From positions 34,407,478 to 34,471,477 of the forward strand of contig JAJKFL010000006.1 in the NCBI GenBank assembly GCA_021186555.1: a stretch of DNA of 64,000 nt, read 5' to 3'. Shown piece after piece: positions 36,002 to 48,142 of the stretch. The notes below the pieces were generated by a model, which did no database searches, was not told where the DNA came from, and saw only the letters and a program-made list of their open reading frames with translations. The position numbers and the translations under genes were made by a program. Positions within the stretch are counted from its first letter, which is position 1; every line of letters begins with the position of its first letter. The DNA is from Reticulitermes speratus. Its lineage: Eukaryota > Arthropoda > Insecta > Blattodea > Rhinotermitidae.

Positions 36002-36361
36002 ATTTTATCAAATAAAACTTGTCGGGCCATCATTTTACATTTACATCCGATAGTCTTAATGTCCACTGCACACGAAAACCCGCTGCATTTCCACTCGCAT
36101 TTCGAATGGAGCTCGCTAAATACGTATGGAAGCGAAAGACGTTTCGAACGGAAACATTGTGTATCAAAATGTAATACACACGTGAACTTGTGAACACTTT
36201 TCCCCATACGTCTTCATCTTTTTTTGTGACAGTTGAACGAAAGTGGCGCAATGTGCAATGCATCTGTTTCCAAACATTCAACAATCAACAGTGGTCTTCC
36301 GAACATGCACGAAGTTTGCCGAGTCTGTCATACTGTTAATGATAACTAAACGAAGCTGCTG
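36002..36361. other. No gene seen
   Basis: Unassigned. Frames of 66-84 residues overlap on both strands. Confidence 0.5.
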
Positions 36362-36372
36362 CTTACCTGAAT

Positions 36373-36646
36373 TTTTTTTTTTTTTCCTATGGCTCAACAG
36401 CCCCTTTTTTTTTCGGGTGCCTAGGCCTTCTCATTTCGAGGTTTCATGGTCACACACATTAGACACACTACAGTCGGTAGGACTCCTCTGGACGAAGGAT
36501 CAGCCCGACGCAGAGACCTCTACCTGACAACACACAACACTCACAAGAGACAGACATCCATGCCACCGGTGGGATTCGAACCCACGATCCTAGTAAGCGA
36601 GCGGCCGCAGACCCACGCCTTAGACCGCGCGGCCACTGGGATCGGC
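36373..36646 (-). mobile_element. SINE family A with 11-bp TSD
   Basis: Complete copy: T-run on the left (the A-tail on minus), body, B-box region TGGGTTCGAATCCCACC and head GCCGATCCCAGTGGCCGCG. CTTACCTGAAT flanks it at 36362-36372 and 36647-36657. Confidence 0.92.
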
Positions 36647-36657
36647 CTTACCTGAAT

Positions 36658-37198
36658 GTATGGGTCTTAAATTATGTATGTGTGTGTTTGTAATTAAAAC
36701 ATAGTCGAACAACGTGCCCCTACAACTTTGTGAGAATTAAAACTTTGTCTCTTTCGAGACGTTAAATAGAGGAGGGCGAACGTGACGGAAGTTTTACACT
36801 GTGCTTACATTTCCTAACTTGTTTAATATAAAATTAAGTGATCTATCAGATTCTACTACATTTAGGCCTAAGTATAGAATAAAACTGGACTTAAAATACT
36901 GCATGCACGTGTCTTTTGTTGCGTAGGCTTAAAACTCTACAAGCGATGAGATTGCTCGTTGCTAGTTTGTAAAAACACTATGCGGAGATCTCTTATTGGA
37001 AAAGTAATTACTTATTGTACCATCAGGTACGTTATAATATTTCTAACATTGTAATTGTCGACCGAAGTTTGCGACTCGAAGCTATTGTATCTGGCGTTCT
37101 GACCAATACCGATTATGTTCGTGATTTTCCTAGTGTGGGACATCCCGTTGTGGGTTTTACGTAAAGTAGCAGATATCAGTGCCTGTCAACGCAGCTAT
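36658..37198. other. No gene seen
   Basis: Unassigned AT-rich sequence. Confidence 0.5.
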
Positions 37199-37251
37199 AC
37201 TACAGCAGCATGTTTCGGCCTCTAAATATGTAGCCATCTTCAGGCTGTAAT
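37199..37251 (-). ncRNA. Hammerhead-ribozyme-like motif with 8-bp helix I
   Basis: Helix I ATTACAGC/GCTGTAGT is the longest seen (one wobble). Core CTGAAGA, T, helix II GGCT/GGCC, GAAAC. The base opposite A15.1 appears to be C rather than U, so this copy may be inactive. Confidence 0.5.
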
Positions 37252-37519
37252 ACAAAATGCTGTAAACGGGATAATATAATTCAGTAAACACATGATGAAT
37301 TGAGATCTCAGTTTTGTACATCGGTGTCAAGTATGTCATTCTAACATTAATTGATAAAATGTTAAAAATGGTTACAATGGTTAAAATTCAGGGTATTAAA
37401 AGCACAGTAGTATGTTATATTACGATGGTTAGGCGTTGTTACTTGGTGCCCCCCCCCCCAATGTCCGAAATGTTATCAGCTCCAAGTTACCACGCCTAGC
37501 CCGCTTGAGTTCTGGTCGC

Positions 37520-37722
37520 CCAGATGGTGTGTAGTTAGTGGGTTTATGCCACGGTTTCGGAGGAACGTGATGCCTCTATGTTAATGGTACTCCCCATTGT
37601 TCTGCCCATAATTGGAGGCAGCACTGTCCTTCGAAACGTTGGTGCGTGTGTACAACACTAGTCGGCTTCACTTCCCAGAAGACACCGTCAGCGTAACCGC
37701 TGTGAGAACCTCAAATTTGATC
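37520..37722 (+). mobile_element. Foldback element, family F2
   Basis: Arms CCACGGTTTCGGAGGAACG with GATGCCTCTATG, and mirror ATTGGAGGCAGC with TTCGAAACGTTGGTGCG. Tail ACCGCTGTGAGAACCTCAAA. Confidence 0.7.
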
Positions 37723-37726
37723 TGTA

Positions 37727-37754
37727 TTATCATTATTATTATTATTATTATTAT
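37727..37754 (+). repeat. (ATT)n microsatellite
   Basis: About nine ATT triplets immediately after the F2 tail. Confidence 0.8.
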
Positions 37755-37791
37755 ACATTTCCTCCCCGAGTTTTCTTACAAAAGACTAGCA

Positions 37792-37981
37792 TGCGTGAAT
37801 TCCAGCTTCCGCCGTGGTGTAAAGGAGATGTTCGCTGTTCTGGGATGTTACGCAGCATTTATTGGTAGTTACTGACGTTTCGGGACAATCTTTCAGCCCC
37901 ATCGTCAAGGGTCAGGAAGTTCCGATACGTCGGTAGTTACCAATTAATGCTGCGTAACATCTCAGAAGAGCGAAGATCTCC
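37792..37981 (-). mobile_element. Foldback element, family F1, 11-bp TSD
   Basis: The tail is on the left (CCAGCTTCCGCCGTGGTG). Arms hold GTTACTGACGTTTCGGGACA and its counterpart TTCCGATACGTCGGTAGTTA. Flanks AAAGACTAGCA (37781-37791) and AAAGACTGGCA (37982-37992) differ at one base. Confidence 0.8.
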
Positions 37982-37992
37982 AAAGACTGGCA

Positions 37993-38534
37993 GTTGCATT
38001 ACAGATATCTACAAAGTGGTTTCAGTTTGTGATATTCGCATGTACAGCTGAGCACCGTGTCTCCGTACGATGACGTAGGATGACTGTTAATTGTTAAATT
38101 TAAACAAATGTTTCTGCGGGCCCTCGGAGAGCCACAGACAGCTATTTGCGGTATAATTAAAGTAATTTGAAGATATAAAGTTAAATTGCATAACTTCAGT
38201 CCTCGTGGAGTAGTGACTCTCCTCCAGTAGCATAGCTACCCCCCTCCATGTAGATTGTCTGGCTGGCTGTTCCTCTTTGCAGTAGGAGAGAAGGAAATAA
38301 TGTCAGTACGATTATAGACCATTGCCGCTGACCGAAATAGCCACCATGGTGGCAGTCTAACCTTTTACATTGCGTGCAATACAGAGATTGCCCTCTGGTT
38401 AACTCTGCTGAGTATGTCTGCACCTATCGCATTTTATTAGCTCTTGAATTCAAATTTGTGGTCGGCAGTCCTCCAGTTTGGACAAACATTTGAGTCATCC
38501 GATCATATATTGTCAGGTTTGTGGAACTGGTAGA
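37993..38534. other. No gene seen
   Basis: Unassigned. The 75-residue minus-strand frame at 38196-38423 is unrecognised. Confidence 0.5.
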
Positions 38535-38612
38535 CACTCAGCTGGGCAAGAAACATCGCCTGTCACTGGACCCATTCATGAGCCACTTTTATCCAATACA
38601 CGCCTCCACACT
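38535..38612 (-). pseudogene. R1 3'-end fragment
   Basis: Plus-strand CAGCTGGGCAAGAAACATCG, TGTCACTGGACCC and TGAGCCACTTTTATCCA follow the reversed R1 3' end in order. Very decayed. Confidence 0.4.
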
Positions 38613-38635
38613 GTAGGCCTGTTCCTTTAGGATTT

Positions 38636-38865
38636 TTTTTCCATGGCGCAACAGCCTCTAGTGGGCCAGGGCATCCTCATTATCGAGGCTTCACGATCAC
38701 ACTCAGTAAGACGCACCGCAATCGGTTGGACTCCTCTGGACGAGTGATCAGCCCGACGCAGAGACTTGTACCTGACAACACACAACACTCACAAGAGAGA
38801 CAGCCATGCCCCCGGCGGGATTCGAACCCGCAATCCCAGCAAGCGGGCGGCCACCGCGACCGGCT
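38636..38865 (-). mobile_element. SINE family A, A-box deleted, 11-bp TSD
   Basis: Flanked by CTTTAGGATTT at 38625-38635 and 38866-38876. Compared with the 36.4 kb copy it lacks about 28 bp covering the A-box, between two GCGGCC repeats. B-box intact (CGGGTTCGAATCCCGCC on minus). Confidence 0.9.
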
Positions 38866-38876
38866 CTTTAGGATTT

Positions 38877-41469
38877 ACATTAATGTCATCCGCCTTGTCT
38901 ACGTTGTGGTGTTTTGTGTATGATATCCTTTCCTCGAAGTTTCTCCAGCAAAAAAAAAAAAAATCTATAAATTTCTCACCTCCCACATGCCTGCTGCGTG
39001 TGTCACCCATCTCATCCTCACTTTTACATATGTTAGACATGTCTAACTGTCGAAACCTGGTGACGTCAGTGGTCGTTGCTGCTGTACGTTAAATACGTCA
39101 TTCTCGAAGTGTGGAGGATCGAATTGTAAGAAGTGACAGACCCATATTATAGTGTTTAACCAATACGTGGTGAATTTGTAACTGACTCTCTGACTGGTTT
39201 AGGGTCATTTGAGATCTTCCAACTCGTTGAATCGGGTTCCAGCTGTTTTAGAGTGCCATTTGATGATTTTTTAGCAGGACTTACGAATATTACAAATCAG
39301 TTGTTGCAGCTATGTGGATTATCGAACATAATAATACTGGGGTGCAGTTAGGACTGGCAGAGCGTTCAGAGGCTGTGATAGTTTTGAAAAGCTTTTTCAC
39401 ATTCCGTCCTTCCTTTAGTCTGTTATTTACAATTTTTGTTTGTTCATCCGTTTACGTTTTATATTCGGACGTCCTGGGTTCAAACCCAGAGACCGCCTAT
39501 CCTGACGGACTTATCGTGCGAGATTTGAGGTTCGTAGCGACGTAATTGAAGATGCAGGTCTTCTGACATATTGTGTTTTTCTCAGCCCTTCGAAGCAAAT
39601 GTGGAGATAATACAGATATCAGCTTACGTCACGGCTACTTAGTGTCATATTTTTCTCCGGGCATCCCATTATTCGACACTGTATAGCCGGAGCTACTGAC
39701 AGCTTCGTTACGTAAACCATAAACATAAAAAGTAAAGGAAAATTTTATGCAAATACCTGATCAGATATTTTAGGAAATGGAGTTACTTTCGAGCTCTTTT
39801 TGTGCGCTCAAACAAGCATTAGTAGACAGTTCTTGCCTGGATCCGCTACACATGAGTGGTTCTTTTCAGAATCAATTTATTTTCGCAGTCAGTTTTAATA
39901 CCACCAACACAAGTCCGGATTACGCGGAACTGTTATCGCATTGTCGAATTTGTAGTGTTACTCTTAAGACTGAATGTACAATCCGCATGTGGAACTGCTG
40001 GTTTCCCCCTACTTGCCTGCACAAACTGCACTACAGGCATCACCATATTCTTTGCGGTGTGTTACTGAACGAATATTCGGATCTGCGAGGAGTCACTTTG
40101 CAGCTGAACTAGGACGCATTTATAGTATGTACTGAGACGTCTTTGGAATGGGCATAGGAAATTCAATTACGTCCATCGTATTCTTCACAAAATTTCGTAC
40201 CAGTAAGGATGTAATAAAGACTACAATAGAAATACCTAATGTGACACGAATCTCGAAGTGCAGCTTGGGATTTAACACATAATTCAAGCACCCGAACTGG
40301 TACGAAAATAGCTAAAAATTAAAAAAAAAACTTACGAAATTCGAAAGTGCTGTTAAAATTTTTCGTTGTGTATTTAAACGAACTGAACTACTTCACGCAG
40401 CGGCAGTGTTGTGGACTTGTATTCAAGAAATTCTCGGTTTGATTCTCAGTCAGGCCGACGATTATCGAGACTTTTCCTAATGTCTTCAAGCGAATGCTAA
40501 GGTGATAACTACGTACAGGCCACGACCGCTTCCTACCAGGTCATCATGTAGGATAAGGATCTCTCACGCCCTTCGACATTCTATGATCAATTCATTCGAA
40601 ACAGTGTCATTAACGTAAGAACCTGTCAGTCTACTCTTTATCAGCTGTAGATAGACATACAATTCATCGTATGAGAAATATACCTTGAATGATTTCTGAA
40701 TATGTGAAAGTGCTTTCCCGGTGTTTCTTTGGACGGACTGAGGGAACATCGAAGAGACTTCTTTATAAGTTTCGATAACCAGACCGGTATTTCAGCCGAG
40801 ATTCCAGTCAGTGAACTTCGGAGTATAAAGCATAATACCATTACATTGCAATATTGCATATCATGGTCATCACCCTGTTATCAAAACATTGAAACATTTC
40901 CTTTACTGAATTTTGATGTACGCAAAGTGTGAACACTGTATTAAGCTGTTCCAATGCTGAATCCGTGCTAGCAGGTCAGTAAGGTTGTTCCGTCTCGTAA
41001 AAATTGTTTATTATACGCCGCACCTTGCTAAAACAAGCAGTCGCTGATGTCTCAGACAACCTTAACAGTCTTTAGAGCTAACAACTTGTAGATCAATGAC
41101 CTACAGTTAAAGGTCTGCGAAATTCAGTGATTAAATGAACCGCTTAGCATATCCTTCCCGGAAAGTGGAGGCTGTGTAAGCGAAATGGTTTGATTTTCTA
41201 CAGAATGTGCATAAATATTTCTTTCGTGCTGTTACAAAGAAGACGTGTTTCTACTGCCTATCCGACACTCGGTATGTGCTGGTGGTCATGTGGCACCAGT
41301 GCAGTAAAGTGTAGGGGTTGGTTTGATAGTGTAGTCCGCCCGCGTACATTACAGGCCGAAGGTTAAAGGTACGGCCAGTCCTCAAGCACGTTTTGAAGCA
41401 GGTCACTGTACGTCTACGTTGCTTTGTTTTGTGCTAAATTTTCCGGTCGTGCACTACCTTAAATTTATA
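38877..41469. other. No gene seen; scattered tRNA-like blocks
   Basis: Frames of 111 residues (39777-40112) and less are unrecognised. Possible SINE relics: 39455-39510 (GGGTTCAAACCC) and 40395-40560 (CTCGGTTTGATTCTCAGTC). Otherwise unassigned. Confidence 0.4.
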
Positions 41470-42329
41470 TGTCGAAGTATTTTGTAATTTCTGACTGACA
41501 GACAACATTTCGTACACATTTTATGGGCATCTTCCTAATCTGTGTACTTACCGAATTTCATATTCCTAGATATAAGCAATAAATATTAAATATTATGATC
41601 GCACATTCTTATTGTCCTTAATTATGTATCATGTAAACGGCAAGAATAAAAGGTCGGGACCGCATGGGAACATCACGTCACAGCACAATGTTCACGTCCT
41701 TGATTATTACGTCACACTACAACAAATTTCAGTCTACCGTGTGTGGTACCACATTATGTGCGGGAATAAGCAAGTAGAAACCAACAAGTATTACATATTG
41801 TGAATATGTATGTTGCTTTAAATATCCGTCATGCAAAATGCGTCTTAACATCAAAGTTCCATCTGATGGAAAGCAACACGTATTAAGAGTAGGTCTAATG
41901 ACTTAATATCTGTATTTTTATCTTAATTACCCTACATTCAGATCTTATTTTTTTGCGCCATGTAATGTTACATGTATGGCCTGTTTTGCTGCTGTATTTT
42001 TCCAAATGATCTTGTAAACCCTACGATTTTCGGGGAAAAAATATTTGACATGAAATGTGTGTTTTCGTTTTCCCTACAACTTTGATAAGAACGTTTTTCC
42101 CTTCCAGGAAAAATTCAGCGATTATCATCGTAAATGTACTTAGGTGTTAGAGCCTGATGGTTTTGTCCGACATCAACCAAACTTGAATTTTCTCGACAGA
42201 CTTCAGTAAAGGGTCCCAGTAGAAAATTTTACGAAAATGCATCCAGCGGAAGACGAGTTGTTCCATGCGGACTGATGGACAGGCATGACGAAGCTATTAG
42301 TCGCGTTTCGCAGCTTTGCGAACGCACCT
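41470..42329 (-). mobile_element. Copy of the AGGTGCGTTCGC-TIR element
   Basis: The TIR is at 42318-42329 and the next about 370 bp align in inverse orientation with 31924-32330 (GCGACTAATAGCTTCG, CATGGAACAACTCG, AAAGTTGTAGGGAAAACGAA on minus). Further left it aligns with 3.62-3.87 kb. No second TIR found. Confidence 0.65.
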
Positions 42330-42334
42330 AAAGA

Positions 42335-42985
42335 TTTTTAACTGTGTCCGATATTTTGATTATGTGAGAACATTTCAATATAATGACGTTGAGCAAAGTA
42401 ATTTTAATGTCACAAAAGAAAAGTTGTTAAAGGTGACGTCTTACAACTTTCATCCTGACAAATAACCTATCATTTTCACTTTCGTCTTTTAGAATAAATG
42501 TAATTACGTTACAGCCGAATGCGGTAAAACAGAAACACAGTTTTACTTCTTACAGTTGGCACCGTTAGAAGTAAAAACTCTGAGAATGTGATCTTTCCTA
42601 GAGATTGGATATGTCTCAGCAATAAGCATTATATGACGCCGCGTAAGCCCTGCGTAAGCTCTGAATTAGTCTTGGTCTGCTAGCTTTTACAAGGATGTTC
42701 ACAGTGCCGTAATTTTAAAACGCCGGATTTTGGAGATGGCATCAAATGAATTATCACCCGTAACGTTATTCTGAGCACACAATACTGACGTGTACGTAAT
42801 TGATGCCGATGCTGAAGTGACTGCGATACCAGTTGAATATCTTAAATTAACCGTTGAACTGCAACCATTTGCTGGGTGGTTGTGGTGTAGGCCCTACCCT
42901 TGTGTGTAGCCGTTAGTGACTCCCTCTTTAAATACTACGTAAATATGCACGACCCTGCCCTAGACGGAAACTCTGCTAGATCAGT
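42335..42985. other. No gene seen
   Basis: Unassigned sequence between the TIR element and the satellite. Confidence 0.5.
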
Positions 42986-42989
42986 TTGT

Positions 42990-43830
42990 AACAAACTGAC
43001 TGGTAACTGGCCACTCAAGTCCCCATCCAGCGCACAGTTTATGTTGGCCATTTAACGTCCTCATTTAGTGTTGAGTTAAACTGACCACTCACGTTGTCGT
43101 TTAATGTATAGTTAAACTGGCCAGTCACCTTCTCATTTAGTACAGAGTTATAGTGGTCACTCACGTCCGCATTTAATGGAGCCTTAAACTTGCCACTTAT
43201 GTCCTCATTCAGTGCCGAGTTAAACTGGCAAGTCACGTGCCGTTTATTTTAGAGTTAACTGGCCAGTAACGTTCGAATTTAGTGCAGACTTAAACAGGCC
43301 ACTTACATGCTCATTTAGTGCCCAGTTAAACTGGCAAGTCACGTGCCGTTTAGTCTAGAGTTAACTGGCCAGTAACGTTCGAATTTAGTGCAGACTTAAA
43401 CAGGCCACTTACATGCTAATTTAGTGCCCAGTTAAACTGGCAAGTCACGCCGTTTAGTGTAGAGTTAACTGGCCAGTAACGTTCGAATTTAGTGCAGACT
43501 TAAACAGGCCACTTACATGCTCATTTAGTGCCCAGTTAAACTGGCAAGTCACGCCGTTTAGTGTAGAGTTAACTGGCCAGTAACGTTCGAATTTAGTGCA
43601 GTCTTAAACAGGCCACTTACATGCTCATTTAGTGCCCAGTTAAACTGGCAAGTCACGCCGTTTAGTGTAGAGTTAACTGGCCAGTAACGTTCGAATTTAG
43701 TGCAGACTTAAACAGGTCACTTACATGCTCGTTTAGTGCCCAGTTAAACTGGCAAGTCACGTGCCGTTTGGTGTAGAGTTAACTGGCCAGTCACTTTATC
43801 GTTTACTGCCGACTTAAACTCACATTTTAC
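42990..43830 (+). repeat. Satellite: 36-bp monomers, then 104-106-bp higher-order units
   Basis: Left part (43020-43235): diverged 36-bp monomers of the form CTCATTTAGTG…GAGTTAAACTGGCCAGTCAC. Right part: three-monomer units starting GTTCGAATTTAGTGCAGACT at 43271, 43377, 43481, 43585 and 43689 (periods 106, 104, 104, 104). The units are far more alike than the monomers within them. The 65-residue minus frame with a 12-residue repeat (GQFNSTLNEDVS) exists only because 36 is divisible by 3. Confidence 0.95.
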
Positions 43831-43834
43831 TTGG

Positions 43835-45516
43835 CGACGTGCTTGTGTGTCCGTGCCCCTGCAGTGTGACACAGTTTGTTTGTACAGTTTTCTGTCGTAC
43901 ACTTTCACTGACTAGCTTAAGAAGACAATGCAGGATGTTAGGGTCAACGGAAGGAAGACAATGTGATCTATTTTAAAGTACTGCTCTGGCATTCGAACAA
44001 CGGAAACCCCTACTCAAGACAGCCAGCCATGGAATTCGAAGCAGGGACTTTCCGAATTCGTGCCAGACGCTAAACCGTTTTTCGGTGCTGTAGCCATAAA
44101 TATCTCGGATCTCAAGGTCTGAGTGTAGTAAGCCGATTGTAGCAGACGGAAATGTAGGAACCTTGCGCTGTCTGAATATACATGCAAAGCTTTCTGAGAC
44201 AAGAGGAGCTTAATAGATGCCAAATTCGAGGATTCTTTAAGAATTCTTAGGTGATTGAATGTTTGCGCTTCGTCAGCGATTCTTAAGTTGACCGCCAGCT
44301 GTTTTTATTTGTAGCACAAACGGCCAGAAACAATTTCCTATAGTACAGAAAATTCGCTCCAGTCTGGGATTTCTTTCTTCCTACCATTTGTCTCTTTTTT
44401 CAAATGAAAAAATGTACAAATGAAGACTACAGTACAGTATGAAGAATAATTTAGACATAGTACACGCAGAATGTCAATAATACCGGAGGTAATGTGCGGT
44501 GAAGTATTGTATATAGGCCTTGCCGTGTGTCTCCAAGCTGAGAAACATTGCCTTATGCTATGGAACGTACTATAATCCTGTTTACCTCGTTATTGGAGTC
44601 GTACAGAAATCTCTACATAAATGAAACTAAAGCAGTATCACTCGAGTTCTGAAGACGCTTTTCGTGCGATGTGTTACTAGGAGTTCGGTAATTATCGTGG
44701 TCTTTTAACCAGGAAATGAAATTGGAATAGGTGCGGCCGTTCTAGTGTTTCCCCACTCCGTTAGAGGATATAGGACGTGCAAATAATGCAACAAGGCCAA
44801 GTGTAAATAAGTGGCGAATGTCACAGTGCAGTAATTAGCACACTTCATTACATTTAGAAGGTGTCTATTTTGAATGTCATACAGCAGACAGGCTGTAGTG
44901 TATTTTTTCGTGTATGTATTCTTGAATGCATATACCAGCATTTCTTTTATAAATTAGTGACAACCGCTTCATGTAATATTTTTCCCAGCTAGAATCTATT
45001 CTGCATATGAAAATCGAATTTTCAGAATGACGAGCACCCACTTACACCCCCTGGCTACGGGCTGCTGAAGCACATTGTTCTCTGAGTTTGCTACTTCGGT
45101 ATTCCCCTGCCAATCGTCGTTCCGCTAATACTATGTACTAATCAGTCATCAGTCTTATCATCGGGGTTTGGTACGTACAACAGATATCATTCCATTGCTG
45201 CCGTCATCAGTCGTCGTCATCATGACCTCCAATGACGTCATGACCGCAATAGATAAGTGGTACGCGATGAAGCTGTGGCGAGGGTTCAATAAACGTAGTC
45301 CTCCCAGTGAGGACTGCTGATTCAGATATCTGCCTACGCTCAGTCTATTAGCTGTCATCAAAACATTTGATAAGGGGCTGAATGTAATACAGCCCCCCGC
45401 CTGCGTAACTCTTATCAATTCGTACTGCATTTAATGGTTCATTTTATAACTGACTGATCGCAGGTTAATGAACGACACTCTTGCAACCGCAGTGAGGAAT
45501 TTATGAGGAACTTAAC
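43835..45516. other. No gene seen
   Basis: Frames of 69-90 residues are unrecognised. Confidence 0.5.
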
Positions 45517-45528
45517 GATTTGCGAATT

Positions 45529-45651
45529 TTGATTTCAGGCTTCCGCCGCGATGTTGATGAGATCTGCGCTCTTCTGGGATATTGCACGGCGTCGTGTGGT
45601 AATTGTTTACCAGTTACCACACGACGCCGCGTTATATCCCAGAAGAGCGCA
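45529..45651 (-). mobile_element. Foldback element, short F1 form, 12-bp TSD
   Basis: The hairpin arms TCTGGGATATTGCACGGCGT and ACGCCGCGTTATATCCCAGA enclose a CGTGTGGTAA…TTACCACACG core. The tail is on the left (CAGGCTTCCGCCGCG). Flanks GATTTGCGAATT (45517-45528) and GATTTGTGAATT (45652-45663) differ by one base. Confidence 0.85.
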
Positions 45652-45714
45652 GATTTGTGAATTAATTATGGCGCTGTCAATATCTCACACTATAATGTTA
45701 GAATAAGGAGTGAC

Positions 45715-45890
45715 TAATGAATTAGTAGGGCGTGGTTGTGACCTAGTTTGTGGTATTGTTCTGGCATTTGCATGGAAGGACCAGGGAACACTCCGGGAGA
45801 ACGGTCTCTGGACAGAGATTTGATCTGTGGACCCTCGGAATACGAAGCAGGAGCGCTACCCACTCAAACCGGGGTTCAGTAGTGCATCTA
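45715..45890 (-). repeat. tRNA-like SINE relic
   Basis: The minus strand shows GAGTGGGTAGCGCTCCTGC (A-box-like) and CACAGATCAAATCTCTGTCC (B-box-like). No TSD; family undefined. Confidence 0.4.
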
Positions 45891-45914
45891 AGAGGTTTCT
45901 CTAGGTTGACCATG

Positions 45915-46060
45915 TTGCTAGGATGGGGCAGACAAGGAATGCACATAGAATTTTGGTGAGAAAACTTACTGGAGAATATCCACCTGGAAGATCGAGGAGG
46001 AGTCGGAAGGATGACATTAAAACGAAGCTTATATGTAGAGGCTGTGGCGACTGGAGCTTG
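45915..46060 (+). pseudogene. R1 RT C-terminal fragment
   Basis: Translates MGQTRNAHRILVRKLTGEYP then PGRSRRSRKDDIKTKL, matching R1 RNAYRVLVGRPEGKRPLGRPRR-type sequence. The frame runs on into the 68-bp repeat, but that fusion is accidental. Confidence 0.75.
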
Positions 46061-46123
46061 GTGGTACTAGTACACTATCGTGTCCAGTTATGGGCGTTAT
46101 TATTAGAGGTGTATAAACTCCGG

Positions 46124-47069
46124 GCTGTGTGCTGCCAGTGCTGGTCTGTCAGCGTTACAGCCGTACAGTATTGGCAGTGCAAAACCTTCGGACTGTGTGC
46201 TGCCAGTGCTGGTCTGTCAGCGTTACAGCCGTACAGTATTGGCGGTGCAAAACCGTCGGGCTGTGTGCTGCCAGTGCTGGTCTGTCAGCGTTACAGCCAT
46301 ACAGTATTGGCGGTGCAAAACCTTCGGGCTGTGTGCTGCCAGTGTCAGTCTGTCAGCGTTACAGCCGTACAGTATTGGCGGTGCAAAACCTTCGGGCTGT
46401 GTGCTGCCAGTGTTAGTCTGTCAGCGCTACAGCCGTACAGTATTGGCGGTGCAAAACCTTCGGGCTGTGTGCTGCCAGTGCTGGTCTGTCAGCGTTACAG
46501 CCGTACAGTATTGGCGGTGCAAAACCTTCGGGCTGTGTGCTGCCAGTGTTAGTCTGTCAGCGTTACAGCCGTACAGTATTGGCGGTGCAAAACCTTCGGG
46601 CTGTGTGCTGCCAGTGCTGGTCTGTCAGCGTTACAGCCGTACAGTATTGGCGGTGCAAAACCTTCGGGCTGTGTGCTGCCAGTGCTGGTCTGTCAGCGTT
46701 ACAGCCGTACAGTATTGGCGGTGCAAAACCTTCGGGCTGTGTGCTGCCAGTGCTGGTCTGTCAGCGTTACAGCCGTACAGTATTGGCGGTGCAAAACCTT
46801 CGGGCTGTGTGCTGCCAGTGCTGGTCTGTCAGCGTTACAGCCGTACAGTATTGGCGGTGCAAATCCTTCGGGCTGTGTGCTGCTAGTGTTAGTCTGTCAG
46901 CGTTACAGCCGTACAGTATTGGCGGTGCAAAACCTTCGGGCTGTGTGCTGCCAGTGTTAGTCTGTCAGCGCTACAGCCGTACAGTATTGGCGGTGCAAAA
47001 CCTTCGGGCTGTGTGCTGCCAGTGCTGGTCTGTCAGCGCTACAGCCGTACAGTATTGGCGGTGCAAAAC
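46124..47069 (+). repeat. 68-bp minisatellite, 14 copies
   Basis: Units start at 46124 and every 68 bp to 47008; the last lacks about 6 bp. Each unit begins GCTGTGTGCTGCCAGTG (unit 2 with A for the first G) and contains ACAGCCGTACAGTATTGGCG. Most variation is at one site (CTGG/TTAG/TCAG) and one T/C. As 68 is not a multiple of 3 and the unit has almost no stops in any forward frame, three overlapping frames of 181-229 residues appear. They encode cysteine-rich repeats but I do not call a gene. Confidence 0.97.
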
Positions 47070-48142
47070 TGAGTCATTATAGTGATCAGGCTGTGAGCTG
47101 GAGGACCAAAGGAATCGGGAGGGACAAATCGCTGCAGGAGAAGCGATTTGTCTCTTGGGCACAGGGCCCAAACCGACTCCAGGGCCCACCCAGCCTCCTG
47201 TCCCATGGGCTTTTCCCCGTGGTGATGTGACTGTGTCATGAAGCTGGCCGCGCGCCTTATCTAGTGTCAAGGTTGGAATGTGTGGAGTTGTACCTCCACA
47301 TCACCGAGACATGCTATCTGTGAATTAACTTCTCAGTGATCATTGTTTAGTTGATAACAATTTTGCAGTCGTAACCGAGAGTATTTAGCTCTGAAGATTC
47401 TGCTGACATGAGTGAAGGATGGGAAAATGTAGACCACAGGCTGAGTTATAATTAAAGTGGAGAACCTAGAATGTTTCTACGTTATGTTCAATCTACGCTG
47501 TTAATATCCCGTATGAGACTTGGCATGGTCTGTTGTGCTCTTTATTTTGGGGATATGTAAGTTATGAATGGTTAGATTAACCTAGCAGATTCTACAACTT
47601 AGCTTCCTCCGTTAGGCCCTACACGAAAACCGCAATGTTAAATTATATCTAACCTGTAAATGTAGTATGGAATTCACATTTCCTTTACTTTATTTGTCTC
47701 GTTGAAATAAAATACATATCCTAATGACACAACTCCACATCCTGAAATCCACGAGTCAGTACTGTCCTGGAAATACCATGTAGGGCTGGCCACAGAATAT
47801 GAAGGGAATTTTTTTTAATTTATTTTATGTTGATATAATTTTGTTCCCTTATCCTGAGACCTAACGCTCTTTCTACTAATCCCGAGAATTAAGATCAGCT
47901 GTCGACAGAATGTATACAGAAAGCTTTACTGGAAACTAGGAAAAGGAAGGGGATAACGCTGAAGCACAAGCCACCTGATGAAGAAGAGTCTACCACATGC
48001 AGCCTATGTACTTGTATCATTACAATTCTAAGCCCGGTGGTAACTGTAAGTACCACGTGCTTTGACATTAAACAAGTGCATTTTGTCACGTGGTGTATTT
48101 ATGTGTTTCGTATGATATTTGTAAGAAACATCGATTGTTTCC
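47070..48142. other. No gene seen
   Basis: Unassigned. The 99-residue minus-strand frame at 46971-47270 starts in unique sequence and runs into the repeat. Confidence 0.5.

Noticed and set aside
43039..43236. Repeat protein with a 12-residue unit
   Set aside because: A by-product of the 36-bp satellite monomer.
42990..43830. CRISPR array
   Set aside because: Units are contiguous with no unique spacers, and the sequence is eukaryotic.
46197..46886. 229-residue cysteine-rich frame as a gene
   Set aside because: It is the 68-bp minisatellite read in one of three equally open frames; the other frames are as long.
47977..48030. Another hammerhead (CCTGATGAAG)
   Set aside because: No GAAAC box or paired helix II follows.
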